Made by a program: the position numbers and the translations under genes
Shown: positions 1 to 8,866 of the stretch, one piece after another
Position numbering within the stretch: position 1 is the first letter of the stretch
Layout: each line of letters opens with the position of its first letter
The notes under the pieces: generated by a model
What the model was told of the DNA's origin: nothing
Database searches by the model: none
What the model saw: the letters and a program-made list of their open reading frames with translations, nothing else
Source of the DNA: Verrucomicrobiota bacterium
GTDB lineage: Bacteria; Verrucomicrobiota; Verrucomicrobiia; Limisphaerales; VHCN01
Length of the DNA stretch: 32,000 nt
Assembly: GCA_016871675.1 (NCBI GenBank)
Contig: VHCN01000037.1
Coordinates: 1 to 32,000, forward strand
Reading direction: 5' to 3'

Positions 1-1131
<1,131 letters not shown>

Positions 1132-1173
1132 GTTGCCTCAACTCGGGAGGGTGGGAAGGAAGCTGCCGAAGGG

Positions 1174-1283
1174 CTCCCTTCGCCGGCATTACCCGTGTCA
1201 GGTTCGATGGGTCGGTCCTGTTCCAGCAAGACCCTCTCAGCCTTTGCCGCGGCCACTCGCCGCGGTCCGGTTGGCTCCCCGTG
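1174..1283 (-). promoter_or_regulatory. TPP riboswitch (THI element) controlling thiC
   Basis: Read on the minus strand, the aptamer landmarks occur in the right order and spacing: GGGGAGCC (1280-1273), a GC-rich P3-like hairpin CCGCGGC...GCCGCGG, the conserved GGCTGAGAGGGT, then GACCC, CGAACCTGACACGGGTAATG and GCCGGCGAAGGGA. CTGAGA and the ACCTGA...GGGTAATGCC...GAAGGGA block are the TPP-binding signatures. I see no strong P1 helix. The 3' strand CGAAGGG (plus 1176-1182) is followed after two bases by its perfect complement (plus 1167-1173), which could compete with the aptamer fold. thiC begins about 80 bases downstream, so this should be a cis-acting repressor of thiC. Confidence 0.93.
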
Positions 1284-1412
1284 ATGCGCGCGACCGTAGG
1301 GTGCCCGCCGGGGCACGTCAAGATTGCGGAATTGCGGCGCGCGGTGCACGCGGTGTTGCCATGAGTCCACGCCTGGCCCACACTTCAGCCGAACCATGAA
1401 AGGCCAACTCCC

Positions 1413-2165
1413 ATGCGCAACTCCATTACATTGCTCGCCGTTCTGCTGTGCCTCTCGCCGCTGAAACTCCGCGCGCAGGAAGCCGACACCGTGCAAAAGG
1501 CGCACTCCTTCGAGAAAACGCTCACGCGCAAGGTCAGCCTCGACTACCTGCTTTTCCTGCCGAAGGGTTACGACGCGAAGGCGCCGAAGCGGTGGCCGAC
1601 GATTTTGTTCCTCCACGGCGCGGGTGAGCGCGGCACGAACATCTGGAAAGTCACCGTTCACGGGCCGCCCAAGATCGTCAAGACGCGCCCCGACTTTCAG
1701 TTCATTGTCATCTCGCCGCAGTGTCCCTCCGGCCGCACGTGGGAAAGCGACTCGCTCACCGCGCTGCTGGACGAGGTGACGGCGAAGCACAACGTGGACA
1801 CCAACCGCGTGTATCTCACCGGGCTTTCGATGGGCGGCTACGGCACGTGGAATCTCGGCCTCACGCAAGCGGAGCGGTTCGCGGCGATCGCGCCGATCTG
1901 CGGCGGCGGGGACCGGATCGCGATGCTGCTGGCGAGTCCGGCGCGCCGCAGCGCCGTGCTCAAGACGCCTGTCTGGGCGTTCCACGGCGCGAAGGACGCG
2001 GTCGTTCCGCTCGAGGAATCGGAGAAGATGGTTGCCGCGTTGAAGCGCGCCGGGCACAAGAGCGTCGAGCTGACCGTGTATCCCGAAGCCCAGCACGACT
2101 CGTGGACGGAGACTTACAACAACCCGAAACTCTACGAGTGGTTCCTTGCTCACGAGCGCAAATGA
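1413..2165 (+). CDS. Secreted alpha/beta-hydrolase esterase (dienelactone hydrolase/phospholipase-like)
   Basis: A 250-residue protein with a Sec signal peptide (residues 1 to about 21, ending LKLRAQ). The mature part is an alpha/beta-hydrolase: oxyanion region LFLHGAGERG (66-75), nucleophile elbow GLSMGGYG with Ser139, probable acid Asp195 in HGAKDAVVP, and probable base His228 in AQHDSW. The pattern matches the predicted-peptidase or PHB-depolymerase-like esterases common in Planctomycetes and Verrucomicrobia, which cleave ester bonds on exported carbohydrate or polyester substrates; the exact substrate cannot be read. The ATG at 1413 has aaagg about 9 bases upstream. Its stop overlaps the start of the next frame as ATGA, so the two were once translationally coupled. 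Divergent from thiC. Confidence 0.88.
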   Translation: MRNSITLLAVLLCLSPLKLRAQEADTVQKAHSFEKTLTRKVSLDYLLFLPKGYDAKAPKRWPTILFLHGAGERGTNIWKVTVHGPPKIVKTRPDFQFIVISPQCPSGRTWESDSLTALLDEVTAKHNVDTNRVYLTGLSMGGYGTWNLGLTQAERFAAIAPICGGGDRIAMLLASPARRSAVLKTPVWAFHGAKDAVVPLEESEKMVAALKRAGHKSVELTVYPEAQHDSWTETYNNPKLYEWFLAHERK

Positions 2166-2392
2166 GCAAGCCGCGCGCACCTCTCGGATTTTGGGTGCCG
2201 CTGGTTTCATTCGTTGCCACCGGACTGGCCAATGCGTCCGGCTGGCCGCGGTTCCGCGGGCCGACGGGCGATGGCATTTCGGAGGAAACCGATGCGCCGT
2301 TTCACTCCCGTGCTCGTGGGAGACCGGCGGTCTCCGAGGGCCAGATATTTCTGCGCCCGGACCGGGCCGTGTATTGCGTCGGTTCGCGGTGA
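2162..2392 (+). pseudogene. Internally deleted PQQ-like beta-propeller protein (76 residues left)
   Basis: The frame opens with a good signal peptide (FWVPLVSFVATGLANA, residues 10-25) and the N-terminal motif of secreted PQQ-like propellers, WPRFRGPTGDGIS (28-40). After about ten residues it jumps to what looks like the C-terminal strand of the same family, PAVSEGQIFLRPDRAVYCVGSR (55-76), then stops. A normal member, such as the 427-residue protein at 7583-8866, has WPWWRGPHRNGV near its start and ends EFLYCIGVKE. The simplest reading is an in-frame deletion of roughly 330 codons between about 2290 and 2315. The ATG overlaps the esterase stop (ATGA). No folded propeller can form; whether the stub is expressed is unknown. 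Confidence 0.7.
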
Positions 2393-2405
2393 GGCGGAGC
2401 CGCGC

Positions 2406-2452
2406 GGGCAGGGCTGGCTTTATCCTCTTTTGTAAAGCCCGCCCACCTGCCC
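2406..2452. terminator. Hairpin at convergent gene ends
   Basis: Two nested perfect 7-bp arms: gggcagg (2406-2412) with cctgccc (2446-2452), and ggcttta (2416-2422) with taaagcc (2433-2439), around a 10-base loop. It spans the last codons of msrP (minus) and follows the end of the propeller remnant (plus), a typical place for a bidirectional terminator. There is no long T tract, so intrinsic termination is not assured. Confidence 0.45.
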
Positions 2453-3394
2453 GGCATAGCCGTTGTAGGGCAGGGTGCGGATGCGGTCGCCGGTGTCCAC
2501 GACCCGCTCGACGGCTTGCGACCAGCGCGGGTGCGGCACGTCGGGATTCACGTTGGAGAGGAAGGGATACTCGTTGGGCTGGAGCGCCTCCCACAAGCCC
2601 ACGGGCTGCTTCGCGGTGAACTCAATCTTCACGATGGACTTGATGCTCTTGTAGCCATACTTCCAGGGCACGACGAGGCGGATGGGCGCGCCGTTTTGCT
2701 TGGCGAGCGGCTTGCCGTAAAGCCCCGTGGCCACGAGCGCGAGCGGGTGCATCGCCTCGTCGAGCCGCAATCCCTCGTTGTAAGGCAGCGGGTAGCCCTG
2801 TTCGAGCAGGCGCGCCCAGCCGGGCATTTCCGCCGGGCGCGTGGCCGTCTCGAACCGCAGAAACTTCGCCTCAGCCTTGGGCACGGCCTTTTCGACGAGC
2901 TTGCGCAACTCAAAGCCCGTCCACGGCACCACCGCGCTCCACGCCTCGACACAACGGAAGCGATACACGCGCTCCTCGAGTCCGAACATTTCCTCGAGTT
3001 CGCGCGCGTCGAGCGTCATCGGCTTCTCGCACAGGCCGTAGATTTGCACGGGCCAGGGGTCGATCCTGAACTTGTCGGTGAGCAAATGCGGCCGGTCCTT
3101 CTGCGTCGAGAACTCGAAGTAGTTGTTGTAGGTGAGGAAGACCTTCTCGTCCGTGAACCGCCAGCCGGGGTCGAAGGCCTTGTTGCGCGCCGCGGGGAAG
3201 CCCTTGCGCGCGCCGCCTCTGGCCGCGGGCGATTTGTCCGCCGCCTCGGCACCGCCGACCCGTGGCGACGCGAAGAGCCCCGCGGCGGTCAAGCCAAGCT
3301 GCCGCAAAAACGCGCGGCGCGCGCGGTAGGAATGTTCGGGCGTGACGAAGCGGTCTTCGACGTGCCACTCGGGCCGGCGGATGATTTGAGCCAT
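2420..3394 (-). CDS. msrP: Protein-methionine-sulfoxide reductase catalytic subunit MsrP (YedY)
   Basis: A 324-residue molybdopterin oxidoreductase that reduces methionine sulfoxide in exported proteins. Tat signal YRARRAFLRQLGLTAAGLFA (residues 23-42) lies behind a hydrophilic lead, as in E. coli MsrP. Family landmarks: TYNNYFEFSTQKD (88-100), WPVQIYGLCEKP, YRFRCVEAWSAVVPW with the Mo-ligand Cys148, then LRLDEAMHPLALVATGLYG, NGAPIRLVVPWKYGYKSIKSIVKI and the end RTLPYNGYAGQVGGLYKRG. Length is normal. It follows thiD by 27 bases on the same strand, so they may share a transcript. No membrane haem partner MsrQ (YedZ) is adjacent; the quinol electron donor must be encoded elsewhere or replaced. 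Confidence 0.95.
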   Translation of the reverse strand: MAQIIRRPEWHVEDRFVTPEHSYRARRAFLRQLGLTAAGLFASPRVGGAEAADKSPAARGGARKGFPAARNKAFDPGWRFTDEKVFLTYNNYFEFSTQKDRPHLLTDKFRIDPWPVQIYGLCEKPMTLDARELEEMFGLEERVYRFRCVEAWSAVVPWTGFELRKLVEKAVPKAEAKFLRFETATRPAEMPGWARLLEQGYPLPYNEGLRLDEAMHPLALVATGLYGKPLAKQNGAPIRLVVPWKYGYKSIKSIVKIEFTAKQPVGLWEALQPNEYPFLSNVNPDVPHPRWSQAVERVVDTGDRIRTLPYNGYAGQVGGLYKRG

Positions 3395-3421
3395 GGCCGT
3401 AGGATGGACAGGCGCCGCGGG

Positions 3422-4243
3422 CTATTCAGCAAATTTCACCCGGATTCCTTCGCGGTTCCATTGGAGCAAGGCATGCCGGCCCGCGCGCGGGCTGTGCGCG
3501 ATGGCCTCGCTGATGAAGTCCTTGGCCCGGTTCACCGCGGCGGGAAGCGACTGCCCGCTCGCAAGTCCCGCGGCGATGGCGGCCGAGAACGTGCACCCCG
3601 TGCCGTGAGTCTTCACACCGCGCCATCGCGGGCGTGAGATGTCCCACGCGAACTTGTCCCAGAGGAAAAAGTCCGTCGCATCCGACTCGCGCGTCAGATG
3701 GCCACCTTTGACGAGCACCGCGCAGCCGAACCGCGCGTGGATGATTCGCGCCGCTTCTCGCACGTCGTCGAGGGCGCGGATGCGCCGGCCGGAGAGGCGC
3801 ACGGCCTCGGCGAGATTCGGGGTGACGAGCGTTGCGATGGGGAGCAGTTGATCGCGCAGCAGTTTCTCGCCATCGCGATCGAGCAATCGCCGGCCGCTGG
3901 TTGAGACGAGCACCGGGTCCACGACGACCGCGACGCGCGGCACCTTGCGACACCAACGCACGACCTCGGCCACGAGCCGCCTGTTGCCGAGCATCCCGGT
4001 CTTTGCGGCGCGAATCGGGAAATCTTCGGACACCGCCTTCAGTTGCGCGCGAAGCATCGCGGGACTGCACGGCTCGATGGCGAGGACGCGGCGCGGATTC
4101 TGCGCCGTGAGACACGTGATCGCGCAGACGCCGTGAACACCGAACGCGGCGAAGGTCTTCAAGTCCGCCTGCACGCCCGCGCCGCCGCCGGTGTCCGAGC
4201 CGGCGATCGTGATCGCGACGGGCAGTTGGATTTGTGACGGCAC
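3422..4243 (-). CDS. thiD: Hydroxymethylpyrimidine/phosphomethylpyrimidine kinase ThiD
   Basis: A ribokinase-fold enzyme that phosphorylates HMP and HMP-P to HMP-PP, the step after ThiC in thiamine synthesis. Near the start is AITIAGSDTGGGAGVQADLK, then TCLTAQNP, KTGMLGNRRLV, VDPVLVSTSGRRLL, TPNLAEAVRLSG, VLVKGGHL and the catalytic HGTGCTFSAAIAAGLASG. I chose the GTG at 4243, giving 273 residues, the usual family length. A frame extends upstream to an ATG at 4459, but those residues are low-complexity, have no ThiD similarity, and would be read through the start of the divergent esterase gene. No TPP riboswitch is visible in front of this gene, unlike thiC. msrP follows after 27 bases. Confidence 0.93.
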   Translation of the reverse strand: MPSQIQLPVAITIAGSDTGGGAGVQADLKTFAAFGVHGVCAITCLTAQNPRRVLAIEPCSPAMLRAQLKAVSEDFPIRAAKTGMLGNRRLVAEVVRWCRKVPRVAVVVDPVLVSTSGRRLLDRDGEKLLRDQLLPIATLVTPNLAEAVRLSGRRIRALDDVREAARIIHARFGCAVLVKGGHLTRESDATDFFLWDKFAWDISRPRWRGVKTHGTGCTFSAAIAAGLASGQSLPAAVNRAKDFISEAIAHSPRAGRHALLQWNREGIRVKFAE

Positions 4244-4364
4244 GGGCGGATTAGAGCGGACGGCGCGGTTTGACGCAAAGGCGCAATGGCGCGAGGACGG
4301 GCGTCGCGCGCACCGCGCTGCTTTCCCGTTTGACTCGCCTTGGGCCTTCCGGTGTATTCGCGCC

Positions 4365-5936
4365 ATGCGATTCAATCCTCTGTCCGTCCTGGCCGCGTTC
4401 TCGTTTGCCGCGCTCGTTCCGTTCGCGCGCGCGGATGTGAAGCTCCCGGCGCTGTTCACCGATCACATGGTGCTGCAGCAAGGCATGAGCGTGCCCGTGT
4501 GGGGTTGGGCCGACGAGGGCGAGCAGGTCACCGTCACCTTCACCGGGCAGAAGCACACCACGCGCGCCGTCGGCGGCAAGTGGCGCATCAACCTCACCCC
4601 GCTGAAAGCCAGCGTCGCGCCGGAGTTGCTCGTGGTCCAGGGCAAGAACCGCATCGAACTCAAGAACGTCGTCGTCGGCGAAGTCTGGATCGCCAGCGGC
4701 CAGTCGAACATGCAGTGGGGCCTCAACCAGTCGCACGAACCGCAGAAGGACATCACCAACGCGGCGAATCGAAACCTCCGGCTCTTCTACGTCCCGCGCG
4801 TGAAGGCCGACGCGCCCGCCGCCGACCTCGGCGGGCTGCATCACGGCGCGAAGCCCGTGTGGATGGTCGCCGCTTCCAACTCGGTCGTGGATTTTTCGGC
4901 CGTGGCCTACTACTTCGGGCGTGACTTGCAGAAGGCGCGGCAGGTGCCCGTCGGCATCATTCACACGAGTTGGGGCGGGTCGCCCGCCGAGGTGTGGATG
5001 AGTCACGCGGTGCTTTCGGCGAACCCCGACTACAAGCGCGACATTCTCGACGCGTATCCCAAGGCGCTCGACAGTTTCAAGTCCGCGAAAGCAGCATTCG
5101 ACGACAAGGCCGCCGCCGCGAAGAAGGACGGGGCGCAGGAGGCGCCGAAAGCCCAGAAATCCGCGCAACCGCCCCGCGCGCCCTGGAAGCCGGGCGAGCT
5201 CTACAACTCGATGATCGCGCCGCTCATCCCGTTCGCGATCAAGGGAGGCATCTGGTATCAGGGCGAGTCCAACGCCGGGCGCGCGTGGCAGTATCGCACG
5301 CTTTTCGCCGACATGATCCGCAACTGGCGCAAGGACTGGGGGCAGGGCGACTTCACGTTTCTCACGGTCGAGCTCGCGCCGTTCACGAAGATTCTCACCG
5401 AGCCCGCGGAGAGCAACTGGGCCGAGCTGCGCGAGGCGCAGATCGTCGCCAGCCGCGCCGTCGGCAACGCCGGCACCGTGACCATCACCGACGTCGGCGA
5501 AGAGAACGACATCCACCCAAAGAAGAAGGAACCCGTCGGCGCGCGGCTCGCGTTGCTCGCGCAGAAGCTGGCCTATGGCGAGAAGATCACGGCCGACGGA
5601 CCGACCTTCAAAAGCGCGAAGTTCGAGGGCAACAAGGCCACGATCACCCTGGACAACGTCGGCTCCGGACTGCTCGTCAAGGGCGGCGAGGAGGCGAAGG
5701 GCTTCGCCATCTGCGGCGAGGACCGGAAATTCGTGTGGGCCAAGGCCGAGATCAAGGGCGACACCGTGGTGCTCACGAGCGACAAGGTCGCCAAACCCGT
5801 CGCCGCGCGCTTCGGCTGGGCGAGCTACCCCGTCGTGAATCTCTGGAACAAGGACGGCCTGCCGGCTCATCCGTTCCGGACGGACTCGTTCCCGGTCACG
5901 ACCGAGCCGGCGACAAAGCAGGCGGCGAAGAAGTAA
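4365..5936 (+). CDS. Secreted sialate O-acetylesterase (SGNH-type)
   Basis: A 523-residue exported esterase. Signal peptide MRFNPLSVLAAFSFAALVPFARA (1-23), then an N-terminal beta domain beginning VKLPALFTDHMVLQQG and VPVWGWAD typical of the family. The catalytic module has IASGQSNMQWGL with Ser114, IIHTSWGGSPAEVWMS (198-213), GGIWYQGESN (294-303), and NDIHPKKKEPVG with Asp382 and His384. A Lys/Ala-rich stretch (about 241-275) separates the two halves of the SGNH domain. Family members remove O-acetyl groups from sialic acids, though many PVC homologues probably act on plant acetyl-polysaccharides. A sialidase-fold gene follows after 65 bases, supporting joint action on decorated glycans. ATG at 4365 is chosen because the signal peptide starts there. 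Confidence 0.92.
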   Translation: MRFNPLSVLAAFSFAALVPFARADVKLPALFTDHMVLQQGMSVPVWGWADEGEQVTVTFTGQKHTTRAVGGKWRINLTPLKASVAPELLVVQGKNRIELKNVVVGEVWIASGQSNMQWGLNQSHEPQKDITNAANRNLRLFYVPRVKADAPAADLGGLHHGAKPVWMVAASNSVVDFSAVAYYFGRDLQKARQVPVGIIHTSWGGSPAEVWMSHAVLSANPDYKRDILDAYPKALDSFKSAKAAFDDKAAAAKKDGAQEAPKAQKSAQPPRAPWKPGELYNSMIAPLIPFAIKGGIWYQGESNAGRAWQYRTLFADMIRNWRKDWGQGDFTFLTVELAPFTKILTEPAESNWAELREAQIVASRAVGNAGTVTITDVGEENDIHPKKKEPVGARLALLAQKLAYGEKITADGPTFKSAKFEGNKATITLDNVGSGLLVKGGEEAKGFAICGEDRKFVWAKAEIKGDTVVLTSDKVAKPVAARFGWASYPVVNLWNKDGLPAHPFRTDSFPVTTEPATKQAAKK

Positions 5937-6001
5937 CGGTCGTGGAACGGGATTTCGGCTCCACGATTCGCAGTCGGCGGTTGAACATCAATACCAAGCT
6001 C

Positions 6002-7048
6002 ATGAACCGGACGCTCGCAATTCTCGGCTGCGCTCTCAGTGTGGCGGCGACTTTCGCCGCGGAGCCCGCCGCCATCCTGAAATCCGAATTCATCTACGAA
6101 ACAGCACCGTTTCCGTCGTGCCACGCCTCGACCATCGTGGAAACGAAGGGCGGGCTCGTCACCGCGTGGTTTGGCGGCACGGCGGAGCGCAATCCCGACG
6201 TCGGCATCTGGGTTTCGCGCCACGAGGGCGGCAAGTGGTCCGCGCCCGTCGAGGTGGCCAACGGCGTGCAGTCGCCCGCGAAGCGCCACCCGTGCTGGAA
6301 TCCGATTCTCTTTCAGCCGAAGTCCGGCCCGCTGCTGCTCTTCTACAAAGTCGGCCCGAGCCCATCGACGTGGTGGGGCGAGTTGCGCACGTCCGAGGAC
6401 GCGGGAAAAACCTGGTCCGCCGCGCGCCGGCTGCCCGAGGGCATCCTCGGCCCGGTGAAGAACAAGCCCGTGGAACTCGCGGACGGCAGCCTGCTTTGTC
6501 CGACGAGCAGCGAACACGACGGCTGGCGCGTGCACTTCGAGCGCACGACCGACCTCGGCAAGACCTGGCAGGTCATCGGCCCCGTGAACGATGGCAAGGA
6601 ATTCAGCGCCATCCAGCCGAGCATCCTGTTTCATGCGGGCGGCAAGTTGCAGGCCGTCGGTCGCACGCGGCAGAAAAAGCTTTTCGAAATCTGGTCGGAG
6701 GATGGCGGCAAGACGTGGGGCAGGCTCGGTGCGACGGAACTTCCGAATCCCAGTTCGGGCACGGACGCCGTGACGCTCGCCGACGGCCGCCAACTGCTCG
6801 TTTACAATCACACGCCCAACGGCCGCTCGCCGCTGAACGTCGCCGTCTCAAAGGACGGCAAGTCGTGGCAGGCCGGCGCGGTCCTTGAGAGCAATCCCGG
6901 CGAGTATTCCTACCCCGCAGTCATCCAGACGCGCGACGGGCTGGTGCACACCACCTACACATGGAAGCGCCAGCGCGTGAAACACGTCGTGCTCGACCCG
7001 GCGAAACTCGACTCCAAGCCCATCGTGGCCGGAGTGTGGCCGAACTGA
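6002..7048 (+). CDS. Secreted sialidase-family (BNR/Asp-box) protein
   Basis: A 348-residue exported six-bladed propeller protein. Signal peptide MNRTLAILGCALSVAATFAA (1-20). Asp-box repeats S/T-x-D-x-G-x-T-W occur at 131-138 (SEDAGKTW), 182-189 (TTDLGKTW), 232-239 (SEDGGKTW), and a degenerate one at 283-289 (SKDGKSW). The N-terminal block CHASTIVETKGGLVTAWFGG and the run GPVKNKPVELADGSLLCP match the PF13088-type sialidase group. Such proteins are usually annotated exo-alpha-sialidase, but the group also contains non-sialidase propellers, so substrate is uncertain. It follows the sialate O-acetylesterase gene on the same strand with a short gap and is followed by ridA after 42 bases, consistent with one transcript. 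Confidence 0.87.
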   Translation: MNRTLAILGCALSVAATFAAEPAAILKSEFIYETAPFPSCHASTIVETKGGLVTAWFGGTAERNPDVGIWVSRHEGGKWSAPVEVANGVQSPAKRHPCWNPILFQPKSGPLLLFYKVGPSPSTWWGELRTSEDAGKTWSAARRLPEGILGPVKNKPVELADGSLLCPTSSEHDGWRVHFERTTDLGKTWQVIGPVNDGKEFSAIQPSILFHAGGKLQAVGRTRQKKLFEIWSEDGGKTWGRLGATELPNPSSGTDAVTLADGRQLLVYNHTPNGRSPLNVAVSKDGKSWQAGAVLESNPGEYSYPAVIQTRDGLVHTTYTWKRQRVKHVVLDPAKLDSKPIVAGVWPN

Positions 7049-7090
7049 CCGCCATCCATCCACCCCCACGCTGACTGGCCCTCCATCCCC

Positions 7091-7531
7091 ATGACCCCGC
7101 AACAAACCGCAGCGCGCCTCGGCATCAAGTTCGAGAAAGCCGCGCCGGGCTACCTCAACCTCTGCATCCGCAGCGGCGCGCAGCTCGTCACCTCCGGCCA
7201 CGTGAGCGACTTGAAGGGCAAGCTCGGCGCCGGGCTGTCCGTCGAGCAGGGCTACGCCGCGGCGCGGAACTGCGCGGAGAAAATCCTGCGTTCCGTCTGG
7301 AACACACACGGCACACTCGACGGCTTGCGCGTGATCAAGGTGCTCGGCTGCGTGAACTCGTCGCTCGAATTCACCGACCAGCATCTCGTCATCAACGGCG
7401 CGTCCGACCTGCTGCACTCCATCTTCGGCAAGGACGGCGACGGCTATCACGCCCGCAGCGCGCTTGGATTTGCGCAGCTTCCGACGGGCGCCGCCGTCGA
7501 GGTCGAGGCCATCTTCGAGATCAAGGGCTGA
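7091..7531 (+). CDS. RidA family protein (YjgF/YER057c/UK114)
   Basis: A 146-residue cytosolic protein of the long RidA subgroup, which starts TAARLGI rather than with the short E. coli form. RidA proteins hydrolyse reactive enamine/imine intermediates made by PLP enzymes. Visible landmarks are LVTSGHVSD, GYAAARNCAEKIL, VIKVLGCVNSSLEFTDQH, VINGASDLLHSIFG, and the C-terminal HARSALGFAQLPTGAAVEVEAIFEI. Arg122 corresponds to the Arg that binds the carboxylate in active RidA (Arg105 in E. coli). It has no signal peptide, unlike both neighbours, so its place among secreted carbohydrate genes is probably transcriptional convenience. Gaps are 42 bases before and 51 after. Confidence 0.92.
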   Translation: MTPQQTAARLGIKFEKAAPGYLNLCIRSGAQLVTSGHVSDLKGKLGAGLSVEQGYAAARNCAEKILRSVWNTHGTLDGLRVIKVLGCVNSSLEFTDQHLVINGASDLLHSIFGKDGDGYHARSALGFAQLPTGAAVEVEAIFEIKG

Positions 7532-7582
7532 CATTCCGCCACCGTCCGAACCCCGTCCGCGCCACGCAGCTCAACCCGACGC

Positions 7583-8866
7583 ATGAGAGTCCATCACGCC
7601 CCCTTCGTCGCCGCCATCGCCGCGGTCGCTGCCGTGCCCGCGATGCAGTCGCAAGGCGCCGAGCCTGTCGCGGAACCGGTCACGTTCTCCGCGACCGACT
7701 GGCCGTGGTGGCGCGGGCCGCATCGCAACGGCGTGGCCGATGCAAACCAGAAGCCGCCGCTGAAATGGAGCGACACCGGGAACATCCTCTGGAAGACGCC
7801 CGTGCCCGGGCGCGGCCACGGCTCGCCCATTGTCACGGGCCACCAAATCTTTCTCGCCGCAGCCGAGCCGGACGGTGGCATCCAGTCGTTGCTGTGCTTC
7901 GACCGGCAGACAGGACGGGAGCTTTGGAAAACGGAAATCCACCGCGGCCCGTTTCCAAAGGGCAACGACAAGAGCTCGTTCGCCTCGTCCACGGCCGCGT
8001 GCGACGGGCGGCGCGTGTTCATCAACTTCCTCCACCACGGCGCGGTTTACACCACGGCGCTGAGCCGCGAGGGCAAACAGCTTTGGCAGACGAAGATCAC
8101 CGACTACGTGCTGCATCAGGGATTCCCCACGTCACCGGCGGTGTTCGAGTCGCTCGTCATCGTGTCGGCGGACAACAAGGGCTCGGGCAGGATCGCCGCG
8201 CTCGACCGCGCGACGGGCCGGCTCGTGTGGCAGCACGAGCGGCCGAAGTTCCCGAACTACGCCTCGCCCATCATCCTTCACGTCGCCGGACGCGAGCAAT
8301 TGATCTTGAGCGGGTGCGACCTCGTCACCAGCCTCGATCCGCGCAGCGGGCGGGTGATTTGGGAAGCGCCGGGCTCGACGACCGAGTGCGTCACGTCGCC
8401 CGTGACCGACGGGCGCAGCGTGGTCGTCAGCGGCGGCTATCCGAAGAACCACGTGGCGGCGATTCGCGGCGATGGCACCGGCAGCGTCGCGTGGGAGAAC
8501 ACCAGCCGTGTTTACGTGCCTTCGATGCAGTTCGACAAGGGCCACCTGTTCGCGGTGCTCGACGCCGGCGTCGCTGCGTGCTGGAACTTCGAGACCGGGG
8601 CCGAGGTGTGGAAGGGCAGGCTTGGCGGGACGTTTAGCGCGTCGCCCGTGCTCGTCGGCGACTTGCTGTTCGCCATGAACGAGGCCGGGCGCACCTTCAT
8701 CTTCAAGGCCACGCCGGCCGCATTCGAATTGGTCGCCGAGAATCCGCTCGGCCACGAGGCGATGGCCACGCCGACCATTTGCGGCGGCCGCATCTACCAC
8801 CGCGGCGCCTCGCGCGTGGACGGTCGCCGCCAGGAATTCCTTTATTGCATCGGGGTCAAGGAGTGA
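7583..8866 (+). CDS. Secreted PQQ-like beta-propeller repeat protein
   Basis: A 427-residue exported propeller. The signal peptide covers roughly residues 1-26. The mature start WPWWRGPHRNGVADAN is the family N-terminal motif, followed by LKWSDTGNILWKTPVPGRGHGSPIV. Repeats with tryptophan-docking signatures include GRELWKTEI, GKQLWQTKI, GRLVWQHERP, GRVIWEAPG, SVAWENTSRV and GAEVWKGRL. The C terminus EFLYCIGVKE is the closing strand. These proteins resemble BamB and PQQ dehydrogenase propellers but lack dehydrogenase catalytic residues that I could recognise; a binding or scaffold role outside the cytoplasm is likely. It is the intact counterpart of the collapsed remnant at 2162-2392. Confidence 0.88.
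   Translation: MRVHHAPFVAAIAAVAAVPAMQSQGAEPVAEPVTFSATDWPWWRGPHRNGVADANQKPPLKWSDTGNILWKTPVPGRGHGSPIVTGHQIFLAAAEPDGGIQSLLCFDRQTGRELWKTEIHRGPFPKGNDKSSFASSTAACDGRRVFINFLHHGAVYTTALSREGKQLWQTKITDYVLHQGFPTSPAVFESLVIVSADNKGSGRIAALDRATGRLVWQHERPKFPNYASPIILHVAGREQLILSGCDLVTSLDPRSGRVIWEAPGSTTECVTSPVTDGRSVVVSGGYPKNHVAAIRGDGTGSVAWENTSRVYVPSMQFDKGHLFAVLDAGVAACWNFETGAEVWKGRLGGTFSASPVLVGDLLFAMNEAGRTFIFKATPAAFELVAENPLGHEAMATPTICGGRIYHRGASRVDGRRQEFLYCIGVKE

Noticed and set aside
4330-4360. TTGACT...TATTCG promoter-like pair before the sialate O-acetylesterase
   Set aside because: Spacing is 19 bases and the -10 match is poor; it would put the transcription start at or after the ATG. Not reliable.
4244-4459. 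N-terminal extension of ThiD to an ATG at 4459
   Set aside because: The added residues are low complexity, absent from ThiD proteins, and overlap the signal-peptide region of the divergent esterase gene; the GTG at 4243 gives the normal length.
5081-5190. Lys/Ala-rich stretch in the sialate O-acetylesterase considered as an inserted repeat
   Set aside because: It lies where this family has a variable charged loop, shows no base-level repeat, and keeps the normal domain order.
4251-5870. Long minus-strand frame opposite the sialate O-acetylesterase (539 residues)
   Set aside because: Arg/Val/Ala/Asp-rich text typical of the antisense of a GC-rich gene, no recognisable motif, and the plus-strand frame is a clear family member. 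The same applies to long minus-strand frames at 9209-10828, 11256-12917, 17772-19466 and 19634-21556.
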